DNA of 7,264 nt from an uncultured Rhodanobacteraceae bacterium (GTDB lineage Bacteria > Pseudomonadota > Gammaproteobacteria > Xanthomonadales > Rhodanobacteraceae), in contig CALFNI010000560.1 of NCBI GenBank assembly GCA_937902695.1, forward strand, positions 1 to 7,264, read 5' to 3'. Below the pieces are notes generated by a model. The model saw only the letters and a list, made by a program, of their open reading frames with translations. It ran no database searches and was not told the DNA's origin. Position numbers and translations under genes: made by a program. Shown here one piece after another: positions 1 through 6,879 of the stretch. Position 1 is the stretch's first letter. Each line of letters starts with the position of its first letter.

Positions 1-244
1 CGAAGGAGTACACGCCGCGTGCCGGCGGCAGAAGCTGCTGACGGCGCTCGCGAAACATCGCGGCAAGGTGCTGACGCACCGGCAGCTGTTGCGCGAGGTC
101 TGGGGCGCAGCGCATGTCGAGTCGCCGCAGTACCTTCGCATCTACATGCGCGCGCTGCGGCAGAAGATCGAGGACGATCCGGCGCGGCCGCGATGGCTCT
201 TGACCGAAGTCGGCGTCGGCTATCGCCTGGCGGACGAGACCTGA
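1..244 (+). CDS. kdpE: KdpE-type response regulator, C-terminal DNA-binding domain (5' end outside window; possible frameshift)
   Basis: Reading from base 2, 80 residues precede a TGA at 242-244. Residues from KLLTAL onward form the OmpR/PhoB-type winged-helix domain. The run KVLTHRQLLREVWG, then YLRIYMRALRQKIE, then DPARPR and TEVGVGYRL is the recognisable signature of KdpE, the response regulator that works with sensor kinase KdpD to activate the kdpFABC potassium-uptake operon. The receiver domain would lie upstream of the window. The first 11 codons (EGVHAACRRQK) do not look like KdpE. Family members read roughly LTP-x-EY-x-LL there, and bases 3-11 encode KEY in a different frame (base 3), 20 nt too far from the LLTAL that should follow. 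This suggests a 20-nt insertion that breaks the frame, or a sequence error. The gene converges on the leftward glycosyltransferase pair, and its last 25 nt overlap that reading frame on the opposite strand. The KdpE assignment is firm; whether the gene is intact is not. Confidence 0.85.
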   Translation, partial: EGVHAACRRQKLLTALAKHRGKVLTHRQLLREVWGAAHVESPQYLRIYMRALRQKIEDDPARPRWLLTEVGVGYRLADET

Positions 245-1944
245 CGCGCCTTTCTCCCTCTCCCGCCTGCGGGAGAGAGGGAAACACTATTCCCCGCGAG
301 TTTGAACACGACGATCTGCCCATCGCGATACACCGGCTCGCCAAGCCGCGCCCTCACCTTCGCCGCGCACGCCTCCATGTCGGGCCAGCCCTGCTCGAGC
401 CCCGGCGGCACCGACCACCGCGTGAGGCGCAGCACCAGATAGTCGCCGCCCCACGTCGCACCGTCGAGCAGATCGCCGAGCCGCGCGACACGCCGGAACG
501 CCGTGCCGGTCGCCGTGTACGGAAACTCGTCGGCCTCGCCGCCGCAGACCGGCGCGGCGAGCGCGTACTTGACGTTCTGACGGTGGATCGCCTGATACCA
601 GACATCCGGGACATAGTTCGAGATCAGCCGCGACGGCGTTTCGATCAGCGTGATGCTGCCCGGCGGACGCGACGCGAGATCGCGATAGAACTGCGGCACC
701 GGGCCGAGATCGAGCAGCGTCGCGTAGGGGTTCTTGTCGGGCGCGTAATCGAGCTGGAACAGCGCATGTCCCATCAGCTGGTTCGGGTAGTAGTAGTAGC
801 GCGGAATCGGTCCCGCCGCGACGAGCCCCACCATCGCGAGCACCGACGCGGCGCACGCCGCGAGCGGGAGACGCAGCTGCGAAACGACGAATACGAGACC
901 TTCCGCGACGAACAGAAGCACGAACGGCACCACCGGCAGCGAATAGCGCACGAGCGTCAGCGCATGCTGCACCCACGCCGCGTGGCTGAGCGCCACCGTG
1001 ACGACACCGGCGACGCTGAGGCTGAGCACGTACGCGGCGAACCTGCGATCGCGCGTCCAGACGCGTCGGATGCCGAGCGCAAGCACGATCGTCATCACGC
1101 CGAGCAGCGCCGGGCTCGAAATCCCGAACACCATCAGCAGCGCGCGATACAGCGTCTCGCCTTCGACCGAACCGGCACCGGCTTTCGCGGCCATCGCGCG
1201 CCAGTCGCCCACGAGCGGCGGCACGAGCACGAGCGCGAGGCCCGCGACGGTCGCGAGCGCGAGCGCGACGATGCGCACGAGCTCGCGCGGCAAGCGCCGC
1301 CACGCGTCGCGGAGCGCCGGCAGGCCGAACCAGAGGAACGGCCACAGCGTGAATACGATCGTCAACAGATGGAGCCACGCCGCCGCAACGGTGGCGAGGA
1401 CGTACGTGACGGCCCAGCCGACCCGCTTGCCGCGTTCCCAGCGCTCGAATGCGATGATCGCGACGAACGCAAGGAGACAGTCGAGCGCATAGGGACGCGC
1501 CGTGCGGCTGAGATAGACGAGCAGCGGCGACACCGCGAGCAGCGCGACCCAGACCGCGCGCACCGGCCACGCAAGGCGGTCGCGCAGCAGCCACGGCAGC
1601 ACGAGAAGCGTCGCGATGCCGGCGAGGACGAGCGGCAGATGCATCTGCCATTCGCTGAGCGCGCCGTGGTCGTAGAGCCAGCGGTAGTACAGCGTCAGCG
1701 GGATGCAATAGTCGGCGTAGCCGAAGTGCGTCGCGATCGTCTTCGCGTCCGCGCCGATCAGCATGCGCACCGAATGCCACTCGTCGTCGATCAGCACCTG
1801 CGAATGAAGCTGCCACACGCGCAGCCAGACGCCGGCGACGAACGCGAGCGCCGCGCACGCGAACCAGATCCACGCGCGGCGATCGCGCAGCGTGACCGGC
1901 AGAGGGCTTTCCTTGCGCGCGGCGCGCGCGGCGGGATTCAGCAT
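220..1944 (-). CDS. Integral membrane GT-C glycosyltransferase, PMT/ArnT-like (family 39/83 type)
   Basis: The 574-residue frame starts at the ATG at 1944-1942, giving MLNPAARAARKESPL. It overlaps the stop of the upstream GT2 gene by 7 nt, so translational coupling is likely; no strong Shine-Dalgarno is visible. Earlier in-frame starts lie inside the GT2 gene and encode unlikely sequence. About 11 hydrophobic spans cover residues 24-378, followed by a soluble, probably periplasmic, region from about 380 to 550. After the first span comes DDEWHS (53-58), the place of the catalytic acidic pair in the first external loop of PMT/ArnT enzymes. SRTARPYAL (146-154) matches the R-x-Y motif region of that superfamily. 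Such enzymes move a sugar from a polyprenyl-phosphate carrier to lipid, glycan or protein; the acceptor here is unknown. The end is odd: after VVFKLAG (546-551) the frame runs through a hairpin and ends in a basic tail, RGRKARQVSSARR. In the next frame, a stop at 289-287 would end the protein as KLAGE if one G were added to the G-run. Confidence 0.85.
   Translation of the reverse strand: MLNPAARAARKESPLPVTLRDRRAWIWFACAALAFVAGVWLRVWQLHSQVLIDDEWHSVRMLIGADAKTIATHFGYADYCIPLTLYYRWLYDHGALSEWQMHLPLVLAGIATLLVLPWLLRDRLAWPVRAVWVALLAVSPLLVYLSRTARPYALDCLLAFVAIIAFERWERGKRVGWAVTYVLATVAAAWLHLLTIVFTLWPFLWFGLPALRDAWRRLPRELVRIVALALATVAGLALVLVPPLVGDWRAMAAKAGAGSVEGETLYRALLMVFGISSPALLGVMTIVLALGIRRVWTRDRRFAAYVLSLSVAGVVTVALSHAAWVQHALTLVRYSLPVVPFVLLFVAEGLVFVVSQLRLPLAACAASVLAMVGLVAAGPIPRYYYYPNQLMGHALFQLDYAPDKNPYATLLDLGPVPQFYRDLASRPPGSITLIETPSRLISNYVPDVWYQAIHRQNVKYALAAPVCGGEADEFPYTATGTAFRRVARLGDLLDGATWGGDYLVLRLTRWSVPPGLEQGWPDMEACAAKVRARLGEPVYRDGQIVVFKLAGNSVSLSPAGGRGRKARQVSSARR
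251..284 (+). terminator. Long imperfect hairpin between convergent genes; possible terminator or dispersed repeat
   Basis: Bases 258-266 (CTCTCCCGC) and 269-277 (GCGGGAGAG) are perfect inverted copies around a 2-nt centre. The stem extends outward to TTT at 251-253 and AAA at 282-284, with one mismatch (257/278) and one wobble (255/280), giving about 16 paired positions. It begins 6 nt after the kdpE stop and lies where the convergent membrane-protein gene would be expected to end. That is the position of a shared terminator, although there is no long T-tract on either side. The CTCTCCCGC/GCGGGAGAG core is also a common form of dispersed hairpin in high-GC proteobacteria, so it may be a repeat-family copy that serves as a terminator. 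It is read as residues 554-565 of the membrane-protein frame. Confidence 0.6.
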
Positions 1945-2729
1945 GCGCGCGTCAGCGAATCCGCACCCGCCTTGAGGCGCAGCGCCGCGTCCGGCGAGAA
2001 AAGACGCGGACTCGCGAGCTTCCACGTCCAGAGACGATAAGCGACGCCGGTCCAGAGCACGCCGAGGCCGTAGACCACCGAGCGGCGGAAATTGATCTGG
2101 CTCGCTTCGGGAAAGTACTTCGTCGGGCACGAGATCTCGCCGATGCGCATGCCGAACGCGAGCGCCTGCACGAGCATCTCGTTGTCGAAGACGAAATCGT
2201 CGGAGTTCTGCGCGAGCGGCAACGTTTCGAGCACGCGCCGCGAGAATGCGCGGTAGCCGGTGTGGAACTCGTAGAGCTTCGAGCCGAGGAGTACGTTCTG
2301 CATGAACGTCAGCAACCGGTTAGCGACGTACTTGTAGCGCGGCATGCCGCCCGCGATCGAGGTGTTGCCGAGGATGAGCGAGCCGATGACGACGTCGTAG
2401 ACATCCGACGCGACCATCGCCGCCATCGCGGTGATCAGGCGCGGCTCGTACTGGTAATCCGGATGCAGCATGACGACGATATCGGCGCCGCGCTCGAGCG
2501 CGAGCGCGTAGCACGTCTTCTGGTTGGCGCCGTAGCCGCGGTTGGCCGGATGGCGCACGGCGTGGATGCCGAGCTTGGCGGCGACCGCGAGGGTCGCATC
2601 GTCGCTCGCATCGTCGACGAGCAGCACGTCGTCGACGATGTCGTGAGGGATCGCGGCGTAGCAGGCGGCGAGCGTCTTCTCCGCGCGATACGCCGGCATG
2701 ACGACGATGATTTTCCTGCCGTGCAGCAT
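1938..2729 (-). CDS. Family 2 glycosyltransferase, polyprenyl-phosphate sugar transferase (DPM1-like)
   Basis: The 263-residue cytoplasmic enzyme has a GT-A fold. Residues 6-11 (KIIVVM) lead into the first Rossmann strand, then VLLVDDASDD (35-44) supplies the nucleotide-sugar-binding Asp pair. NRGYGANQK (63-71) follows, then VVMLHPDYQYEP (85-96), whose Asp91 sits where dolichyl-phosphate mannosyltransferases carry their metal-binding DxD. EFHTGYRAFSRR (154-165) matches their conserved SGFR-type acceptor loop, and DDFVFDNEML (177-186) supplies the probable catalytic acidic residues. Family members transfer mannose, glucose or a related sugar from a nucleotide donor to a polyprenyl phosphate. 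I chose the ATG at 2729-2727 because AGGCGG lies 4 nt upstream. An in-frame ATG at 2789 would add 20 residues (MGPRDASRG...) but has no ribosome binding site. No long C-terminal membrane anchor is seen. The downstream GT-C gene is the likely user of the lipid-linked sugar. Which sugar and lipid are used cannot be read from the sequence. Confidence 0.9.
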   Translation of the reverse strand: MLHGRKIIVVMPAYRAEKTLAACYAAIPHDIVDDVLLVDDASDDATLAVAAKLGIHAVRHPANRGYGANQKTCYALALERGADIVVMLHPDYQYEPRLITAMAAMVASDVYDVVIGSLILGNTSIAGGMPRYKYVANRLLTFMQNVLLGSKLYEFHTGYRAFSRRVLETLPLAQNSDDFVFDNEMLVQALAFGMRIGEISCPTKYFPEASQINFRRSVVYGLGVLWTGVAYRLWTWKLASPRLFSPDAALRLKAGADSLTRAC

Positions 2730-2804
2730 CTGTCCGCCTGGTGAGACAAACCGTCCGTCAACGCCGCGCGACGCGTCGCGCGGGCCCATGGCGCGCGGCG
2801 CGCG

Positions 2805-2813
2805 ATTCTAGCA
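2805..2813 (-). promoter_or_regulatory. Extended -10 promoter candidate for the glycosyltransferase pair
   Basis: On the minus strand this reads TGCTAGAAT, an extended -10 (TGn) followed by TAGAAT, one base from TATAAT. It lies 75 nt upstream of the chosen GT2 start. No good -35 is visible at the usual distance, which an extended -10 can tolerate. The same arrangement, TGCTACAAT, occurs before the aldehyde dehydrogenase gene at 6824-6832. Confidence 0.4.
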
Positions 2814-2856
2814 TCGCGCCTGCGGCCGACCCGGCGCATCGCCGATGCCGAGCCGG

Positions 2857-2862
2857 TAGAAT
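2857..2862 (+). promoter_or_regulatory. Candidate -10 box for tRNA-Arg
   Basis: TAGAAT ends 10 nt before the first base of the tRNA, a suitable distance for a start point just upstream of the mature 5' end. The GC-rich run CGGCCCCCGG between the two could act as a discriminator. No recognisable -35 element is seen about 17 nt upstream, so this is a position-based call. Confidence 0.35.
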
Positions 2863-2872
2863 CGGCCCCCGG

Positions 2873-2949
2873 GGCCCCGTAGCTCAGCTGGATAGAGCGT
2901 CCCCCTCCTAAGGGGAAGGTCGCACGTTCGAATCGTGTCGGGGCCGCCA
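2873..2949 (+). tRNA. tRNA-Arg, anticodon CCT, with encoded CCA
   Basis: A full cloverleaf folds by eye. The acceptor arms GGCCCCG (2873-2879) and CGGGGCC (2939-2945) are fully paired. The D stem is GCTC/GAGC (2882-2885 and 2895-2898). The anticodon stem TCCCC/GGGGA encloses CTCCTAA, which places anticodon CCT at 2907-2909. The variable region has 5 nt. The T stem GCACG/CGTGT, with one G-U pair, encloses TTCGAAT. G2946 is the discriminator, and CCA at 2947-2949 is encoded in the gene. The total is 77 nt. It reads the rare arginine codon AGG. It stands alone between the divergent glycosyltransferase pair and the amidohydrolase gene. Just after it, GGTCGC (2962-2967) and GCGACC (2990-2995) could pair around an inner GCCG/CGGC stem. 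That would be a possible weak transcription stop without a T-tract. Confidence 0.97.
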
Positions 2950-3040
2950 CGCTCCCCTCCGGGTCGCGCCGGCCTTTCGGCATAGGCAAGCGACCGCGTC
3001 TCGTGCTTGACTGTCGCGATTCCCGACCTGGAGAAGCACC

Positions 3041-5038
3041 ATGCGCACCCTGTGGGCATTGCTTTGCGTCTGCGTCGCCGCCGACGCCGCCGCGGCGTCG
3101 CCGCGCACCGATCAGATTCTGATTCAAGGCAACAAGCAGGGCTCGCAGTCGGTCGCGACCGGGGCGGACGGCAGCGTCCGCGCCGAATATTCGTACAACG
3201 ATCGCGGCCGGGGCGACCACATCGTCGCGACCTGGAAAGTCGACGCGGCCGGCATCCCGATCGAATACACGGGCACCGGCAACGACTACATGAAGGCGCC
3301 GGTCGAGGAACATTTCACGCTCGAAGACGGCAACGCGAGCTGGAAGAATCGCACCGAAAACGGCGAGACGGTCGCGAAGGCACCGGCGTTCTACATCCCG
3401 GCGAACGCTCCGCCGGAGATGTTCGGCGTGCTGGCACGCGCGCTGCTGAAGGCGCCGAACCACACGCTGGCGCTCTTGCCGGCCGGCGAGGCGCGCCTCG
3501 AAGCCGCCGGCAGCCTCAAGGCCGCGGGCGGCACGCGCACGCTGACCGAGTACCTCATCACCGGACTCGGGTTCCAGCCGGCGTCGATCTGGCTCGACGC
3601 CGACGGGTCGACCGCCGGCATGGTGTCGAGCTGGTTCTCGGTCGTCCCGCCCGGCATCGAAGGCGACATCCCGGCCATGACCCAAGCGCAGGACAAGGCC
3701 GACAACGCGCGCTCGGCGCGGCTCGCGAAGGAGCTCGCGCACGTGCCCAGGGGCGATCTCGTGATCAGGAACGCGCGCCTCTACGATCCGCGCGATCTCT
3801 CGGTCACCGACCACACCAGCGTCCTCGTGCGCGGCGAGCGCATCGTGCGCATCGCGCGCGACGGCGATCTCAAGGACGCCAAGGCCGATGCCGAAGTCAT
3901 CGACGCCGGCGGCAAGTTCCTGATGCCGGGACTCTGGGACAACCACCAGCACTTCGGCGACGTCGACGGCATGCTCGATCTCGCCAACGGCGTGACGAGC
4001 GCCCGCGACATGGCGAACGACACCGACGGATTCCTCAAGCGTGTCGCCCGCTTCGACGCGGGCAGCGAGATCGGTCCGCGCGTGCTGAAGGCCGGCATCA
4101 TCGACGGCACCGGCGAGCTCGCCGGTCCGACCAAGATGCGCGCCGACACGGCCGAAGAGGCGCTCAAGGACGTCGACTGGTACGCCGACCACGGCTACGT
4201 GCAGATCAAGATCTACTCGTCCATGAAGCCCGAGCTCGTGCCGCTCATCGCCGATCGCGCGCACGCGCGCGGCCTTCGCGTCAGCGGTCACGTGCCGGCG
4301 TTCATGTCGGCGAAGATGTTCGTCGAGGACGGCGCCGACGAGATCCAGCATCTCAACTTCATCGAGCTCAATTTCCTCTATCCGGAGGTCAAGGAGACGC
4401 GCAACCGCGACCGCTTCATCAAGGTCGCCGAGCACGCGCGCGAGTTCACGCCGGACAAGCCCGAAGTGCGCGAGTTCATCGCGTTCCTCAAGCAGCACCA
4501 CACCGTGCTCGATCCGACGATGGGCGTCTTCGAAGGCCTGTTCGCCGGCGATCCCGCCAAGCCGACGCCGGGCCTCGAAGCCGTCGCGCCGCGCTTCCCG
4601 CCGCAGATCCGCCGCGAACTGCTCTCCGGCGCGCTCGACGTACCCAAGGGACAGGAAGACGCATACAAGGCCGCGTTCCCCTCGATGCTGAAACTCTTCA
4701 AGGCGCTCTACGACGCCGGCGTCACGATGATTCCCGGCACCGACGGCCTTTCCGGCTACATGCTCCATCACGAGCTCGAGCTCTATGCCGAGGCCGGCAT
4801 TCCGCCCGCCGAAGTGTTGCGCATGGCCACGCTGACGCCGGCTCTCGTCATGGGCGTCGACAAGGACCGCGGCGTGATCCAGGCCGGCAAGCTCGCCGAC
4901 ATGGTGCTGGTCGACGGCGATCCGACGAAGAACATGTCGGACATCCGCAACGTGTCGACCGTGCTGAAGGGCGGCAATGTCTACGATCCGGCTGCGATCG
5001 AGAGCTCGCTCGGGATCCAGCCGCGTACGTCGCACTGA
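3041..5038 (+). CDS. Secreted metal-dependent amidohydrolase, prolidase/imidazolonepropionase-like, with N-terminal extension
   Basis: The protein has 665 residues. GGAGAAG at 3030-3036 sets the ATG start. A signal peptide is likely (MRTLWALLCVCVAADAAAA, cleaved near residue 19), so the enzyme should be periplasmic or secreted. Residues about 20-230 form a domain not usual in this family; it is rich in short polar strands and I do not recognise it. The amidohydrolase part starts at GDLVIRNARLYDP (238-250) with the typical small beta-sandwich, followed by FLMPGLWDNHQH. Its metal ligands are all visible: His302 and His304 (the HxH pair), Lys390 in VQIKIYS (probably carboxylated and bridging two zinc ions), His417 in SGHVP, His437 in EIQHLNF and Asp568 in PGTDG. 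The C-terminal ATLTPALVMG and GKLADMVLVDGDP motifs (596-628) close the fold. Relatives cleave C-N bonds in dipeptides, acyl amino acids or cyclic amides. The substrate here cannot be deduced. No partner gene is adjacent. Confidence 0.9.
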   Translation: MRTLWALLCVCVAADAAAASPRTDQILIQGNKQGSQSVATGADGSVRAEYSYNDRGRGDHIVATWKVDAAGIPIEYTGTGNDYMKAPVEEHFTLEDGNASWKNRTENGETVAKAPAFYIPANAPPEMFGVLARALLKAPNHTLALLPAGEARLEAAGSLKAAGGTRTLTEYLITGLGFQPASIWLDADGSTAGMVSSWFSVVPPGIEGDIPAMTQAQDKADNARSARLAKELAHVPRGDLVIRNARLYDPRDLSVTDHTSVLVRGERIVRIARDGDLKDAKADAEVIDAGGKFLMPGLWDNHQHFGDVDGMLDLANGVTSARDMANDTDGFLKRVARFDAGSEIGPRVLKAGIIDGTGELAGPTKMRADTAEEALKDVDWYADHGYVQIKIYSSMKPELVPLIADRAHARGLRVSGHVPAFMSAKMFVEDGADEIQHLNFIELNFLYPEVKETRNRDRFIKVAEHAREFTPDKPEVREFIAFLKQHHTVLDPTMGVFEGLFAGDPAKPTPGLEAVAPRFPPQIRRELLSGALDVPKGQEDAYKAAFPSMLKLFKALYDAGVTMIPGTDGLSGYMLHHELELYAEAGIPPAEVLRMATLTPALVMGVDKDRGVIQAGKLADMVLVDGDPTKNMSDIRNVSTVLKGGNVYDPAAIESSLGIQPRTSH

Positions 5039-5264
5039 TGCGCAAGGCGCGCGCCCGGCTTCGCCCGACATCGACGCGTGCGAGGCGCCGGGGAAGCTGC
5101 CGGACGCACTCTTCGCAACGGATTCGACTCGCCGCTCGCCTCGTCCCTGGATATCTCACGCATCGGCGCAATGGTTCCGGCGCGCGCGCCCCGAATGGTC
5201 ATGGCGGAGGCCGCGCACGCGGACTAGCGTCATCGCCACTCAATGTGTTCGCGAGGCGATCGAC
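5039..5264 (+). other. Intergenic stretch without a convincing gene
   Basis: The 226 nt between the amidohydrolase and the next gene are open in the frame of the downstream gene, but the translation (rich in Arg, Ser and Pro, before the MRRSM start) resembles no protein I know. A palindrome GGCGCGCGCC lies at 5046-5055 just after the amidohydrolase stop; without a T-tract it is not a clear terminator. GATATC near 5148 is the only AT-rich spot that could serve as a -10. I cannot support a promoter from it. Confidence 0.5.
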
Positions 5265-5855
5265 ATGCGGCGTTCGATGCGTGCTGCCCTTTTCCTGACC
5301 ATGCTGCTCGGGACGGCGGATGTTTTCGCCGACGCGCATGCGCCCGCGAAACCCGAAGCGGCGGCGCACGACGGCCGCCACGACTTCGACTTCGAGTTCG
5401 GCGACTGGACGATGCGGCTCTCGCGCCGCATGAAGCCGCTGACCGGCTCGAACACGTGGGTGCAGTACCAGGGCTCGTCGATCGTGCGCAAGGTCTGGAA
5501 CGGTGCCGCGAATCTCGGCGAGATCGAGCTCGACGGTCCAGGCGGCCACATCGAAGGCCTGACGCTGCGCGTCTACAACCCCGAAGCGAAGCAGTGGAGC
5601 GTGCATTTCGCGAACAGCGCGAGCGGCGTGCTCGGCGAGGCCATGGTCGGCGGCTTTCGCGACGGACGCGGCGAGTTCTACGATCGGGAAACGTACGACG
5701 GCCGCGCGATCTTCGTGCGTTTCGTCTTCTCGGACATCACGCCGGCGTCGTTCAAGTTCGAGCAGGCGTTCTCCGACGATGGCGGCAAGACCTGGGAAGC
5801 GAACTGGGTCTCGACCTTCACGCGCGTCGGGCCGAAGTCCTCGCCCGCCACGTAG
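5265..5855 (+). CDS. Secreted DUF1579-like protein, function unknown
   Basis: The protein has 196 residues. The ATG at 5265 has GAGG at 5253-5256, 8 nt upstream, and begins a signal peptide (MRRSMRAALFLTMLLGTADVFA). Cleavage is probable near residue 22, so export to the periplasm is likely. The reading frame is open for another 96 codons upstream, but that part lacks a ribosome binding site and looks non-coding. The mature part opens with HDFDFEFGDWTM (39-50), then has LRVYNPEAKQWSVHFAN (101-117), FYDRETYDGRAIFVRF (138-153), FSDITPASFKFEQAFS (155-170) and DDGGKTWEANWVSTFTR (171-187). This order of motifs is typical of small DUF1579-type, lipocalin-like beta-barrel proteins, whose function is unestablished. 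Only 41 nt separate it from the dioxygenase gene, so the two may share a transcript. Family placement is by motif recall, not by alignment. Confidence 0.8.
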   Translation: MRRSMRAALFLTMLLGTADVFADAHAPAKPEAAAHDGRHDFDFEFGDWTMRLSRRMKPLTGSNTWVQYQGSSIVRKVWNGAANLGEIELDGPGGHIEGLTLRVYNPEAKQWSVHFANSASGVLGEAMVGGFRDGRGEFYDRETYDGRAIFVRFVFSDITPASFKFEQAFSDDGGKTWEANWVSTFTRVGPKSSPAT

Positions 5856-5896
5856 CGGCCTTGCGCCGGTGTCGTCGCGGCTCCATGTAGCACCGC

Positions 5897-6727
<831 letters not shown>

Positions 6728-6734
6728 CCCACTT

Positions 6735-6813
6735 GTCGTCCCCGGGGACCCAGCGCCTGCGGCTGGCTTAAGGCCATTCGCAGGCACTGGGTCCCCGCTT
6801 CCGCGGGGACGAC
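6735..6813. repeat. Composite inverted repeat of the 'SSPRKRGPS' dispersed class; possible terminator
   Basis: The outer arms GTCGTCCCC (6735-6743) and GGGGACGAC (6805-6813) are perfect. The inner arms 6744-6761 and 6779-6796 match at 17 of 18 positions around a 17-nt centre that itself holds GGC/GCC. Each half also folds alone: 6738-6749 is a perfect 12-nt palindrome (GTCCCCGGGGAC), and 6791-6798 pairs with 6803-6810 around TTCC. The right half contains an 8-nt segment (GCTTCCGC, 6797-6804) that the left half lacks. Translated on the minus strand the right half gives SSPRKRGPS, a peptide familiar from false genes called in widespread intergenic repeats of proteobacteria. It begins 8 nt after the dioxygenase stop and ends 11 nt before the next -10 candidate, so it may also end transcription. 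Confidence 0.8.
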
Positions 6814-6823
6814 GGAATGGGGC

Positions 6824-6832
6824 TGCTACAAT
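6824..6832 (+). promoter_or_regulatory. Extended -10 promoter candidate for the aldehyde dehydrogenase gene
   Basis: TGCTACAAT combines the TGn extension with TACAAT, one base from TATAAT. No -35 is apparent, since the usual position falls in the GC-rich repeat. Transcription would start near 6839 and give a leader of about 40 nt. That leader begins with a perfect 7-bp hairpin (CGCGCCG at 6843-6849, CGGCGCG at 6852-6858), followed by the Shine-Dalgarno GGAG at 6870-6873. Confidence 0.5.
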
Positions 6833-6879
6833 CGACCTCTTTCGCGCCGCTCGGCGCGTCGTTATTTCCGGAGTCGCAA

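Noticed and set aside
25..166. 10-nt match GCGGCAGAAG at 25-34 and 157-166 as the source of the kdpE insertion
   Set aside because: The shared stretch is short and could easily arise by chance in GC-rich DNA. The flanking bases do not extend the match enough to show a duplication.
19..2040. A 673-codon plus-strand open frame
   Set aside because: It is antisense to the GT-C and GT2 genes, consists of Arg/His/Glu-rich low-complexity sequence, and shows no domain. It is a high-GC shadow frame.
2730..2872. Possible riboswitch or leader RNA before the GT2 gene
   Set aside because: Only GC-rich runs such as GCGCGCGGCGCGCG are visible. No recognised aptamer core or terminator/antiterminator pair is seen.
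2873..2949. tRNA 3' end as an integration site for a mobile element
   Set aside because: No second copy of the tRNA 3' end and no integrase or phage gene is present in the window. The flanking genes look native.
2808..3108. Short minus-strand frames with DTIRTCDLPLRRG or RHDSNVRPSP
   Set aside because: These peptides are well-known false translations of the tRNA gene's complementary strand.
2435..5071. An 878-codon minus-strand open frame
   Set aside because: It runs antisense to the amidohydrolase and tRNA and then overlaps the GT2 gene in another frame. Its composition is typical of a shadow of a GC-rich gene.
3007..5298. A 763-codon plus-strand open frame
   Set aside because: It overlaps the amidohydrolase in another frame and is Arg-rich with no motif, while the 3041-5038 frame carries all catalytic residues.
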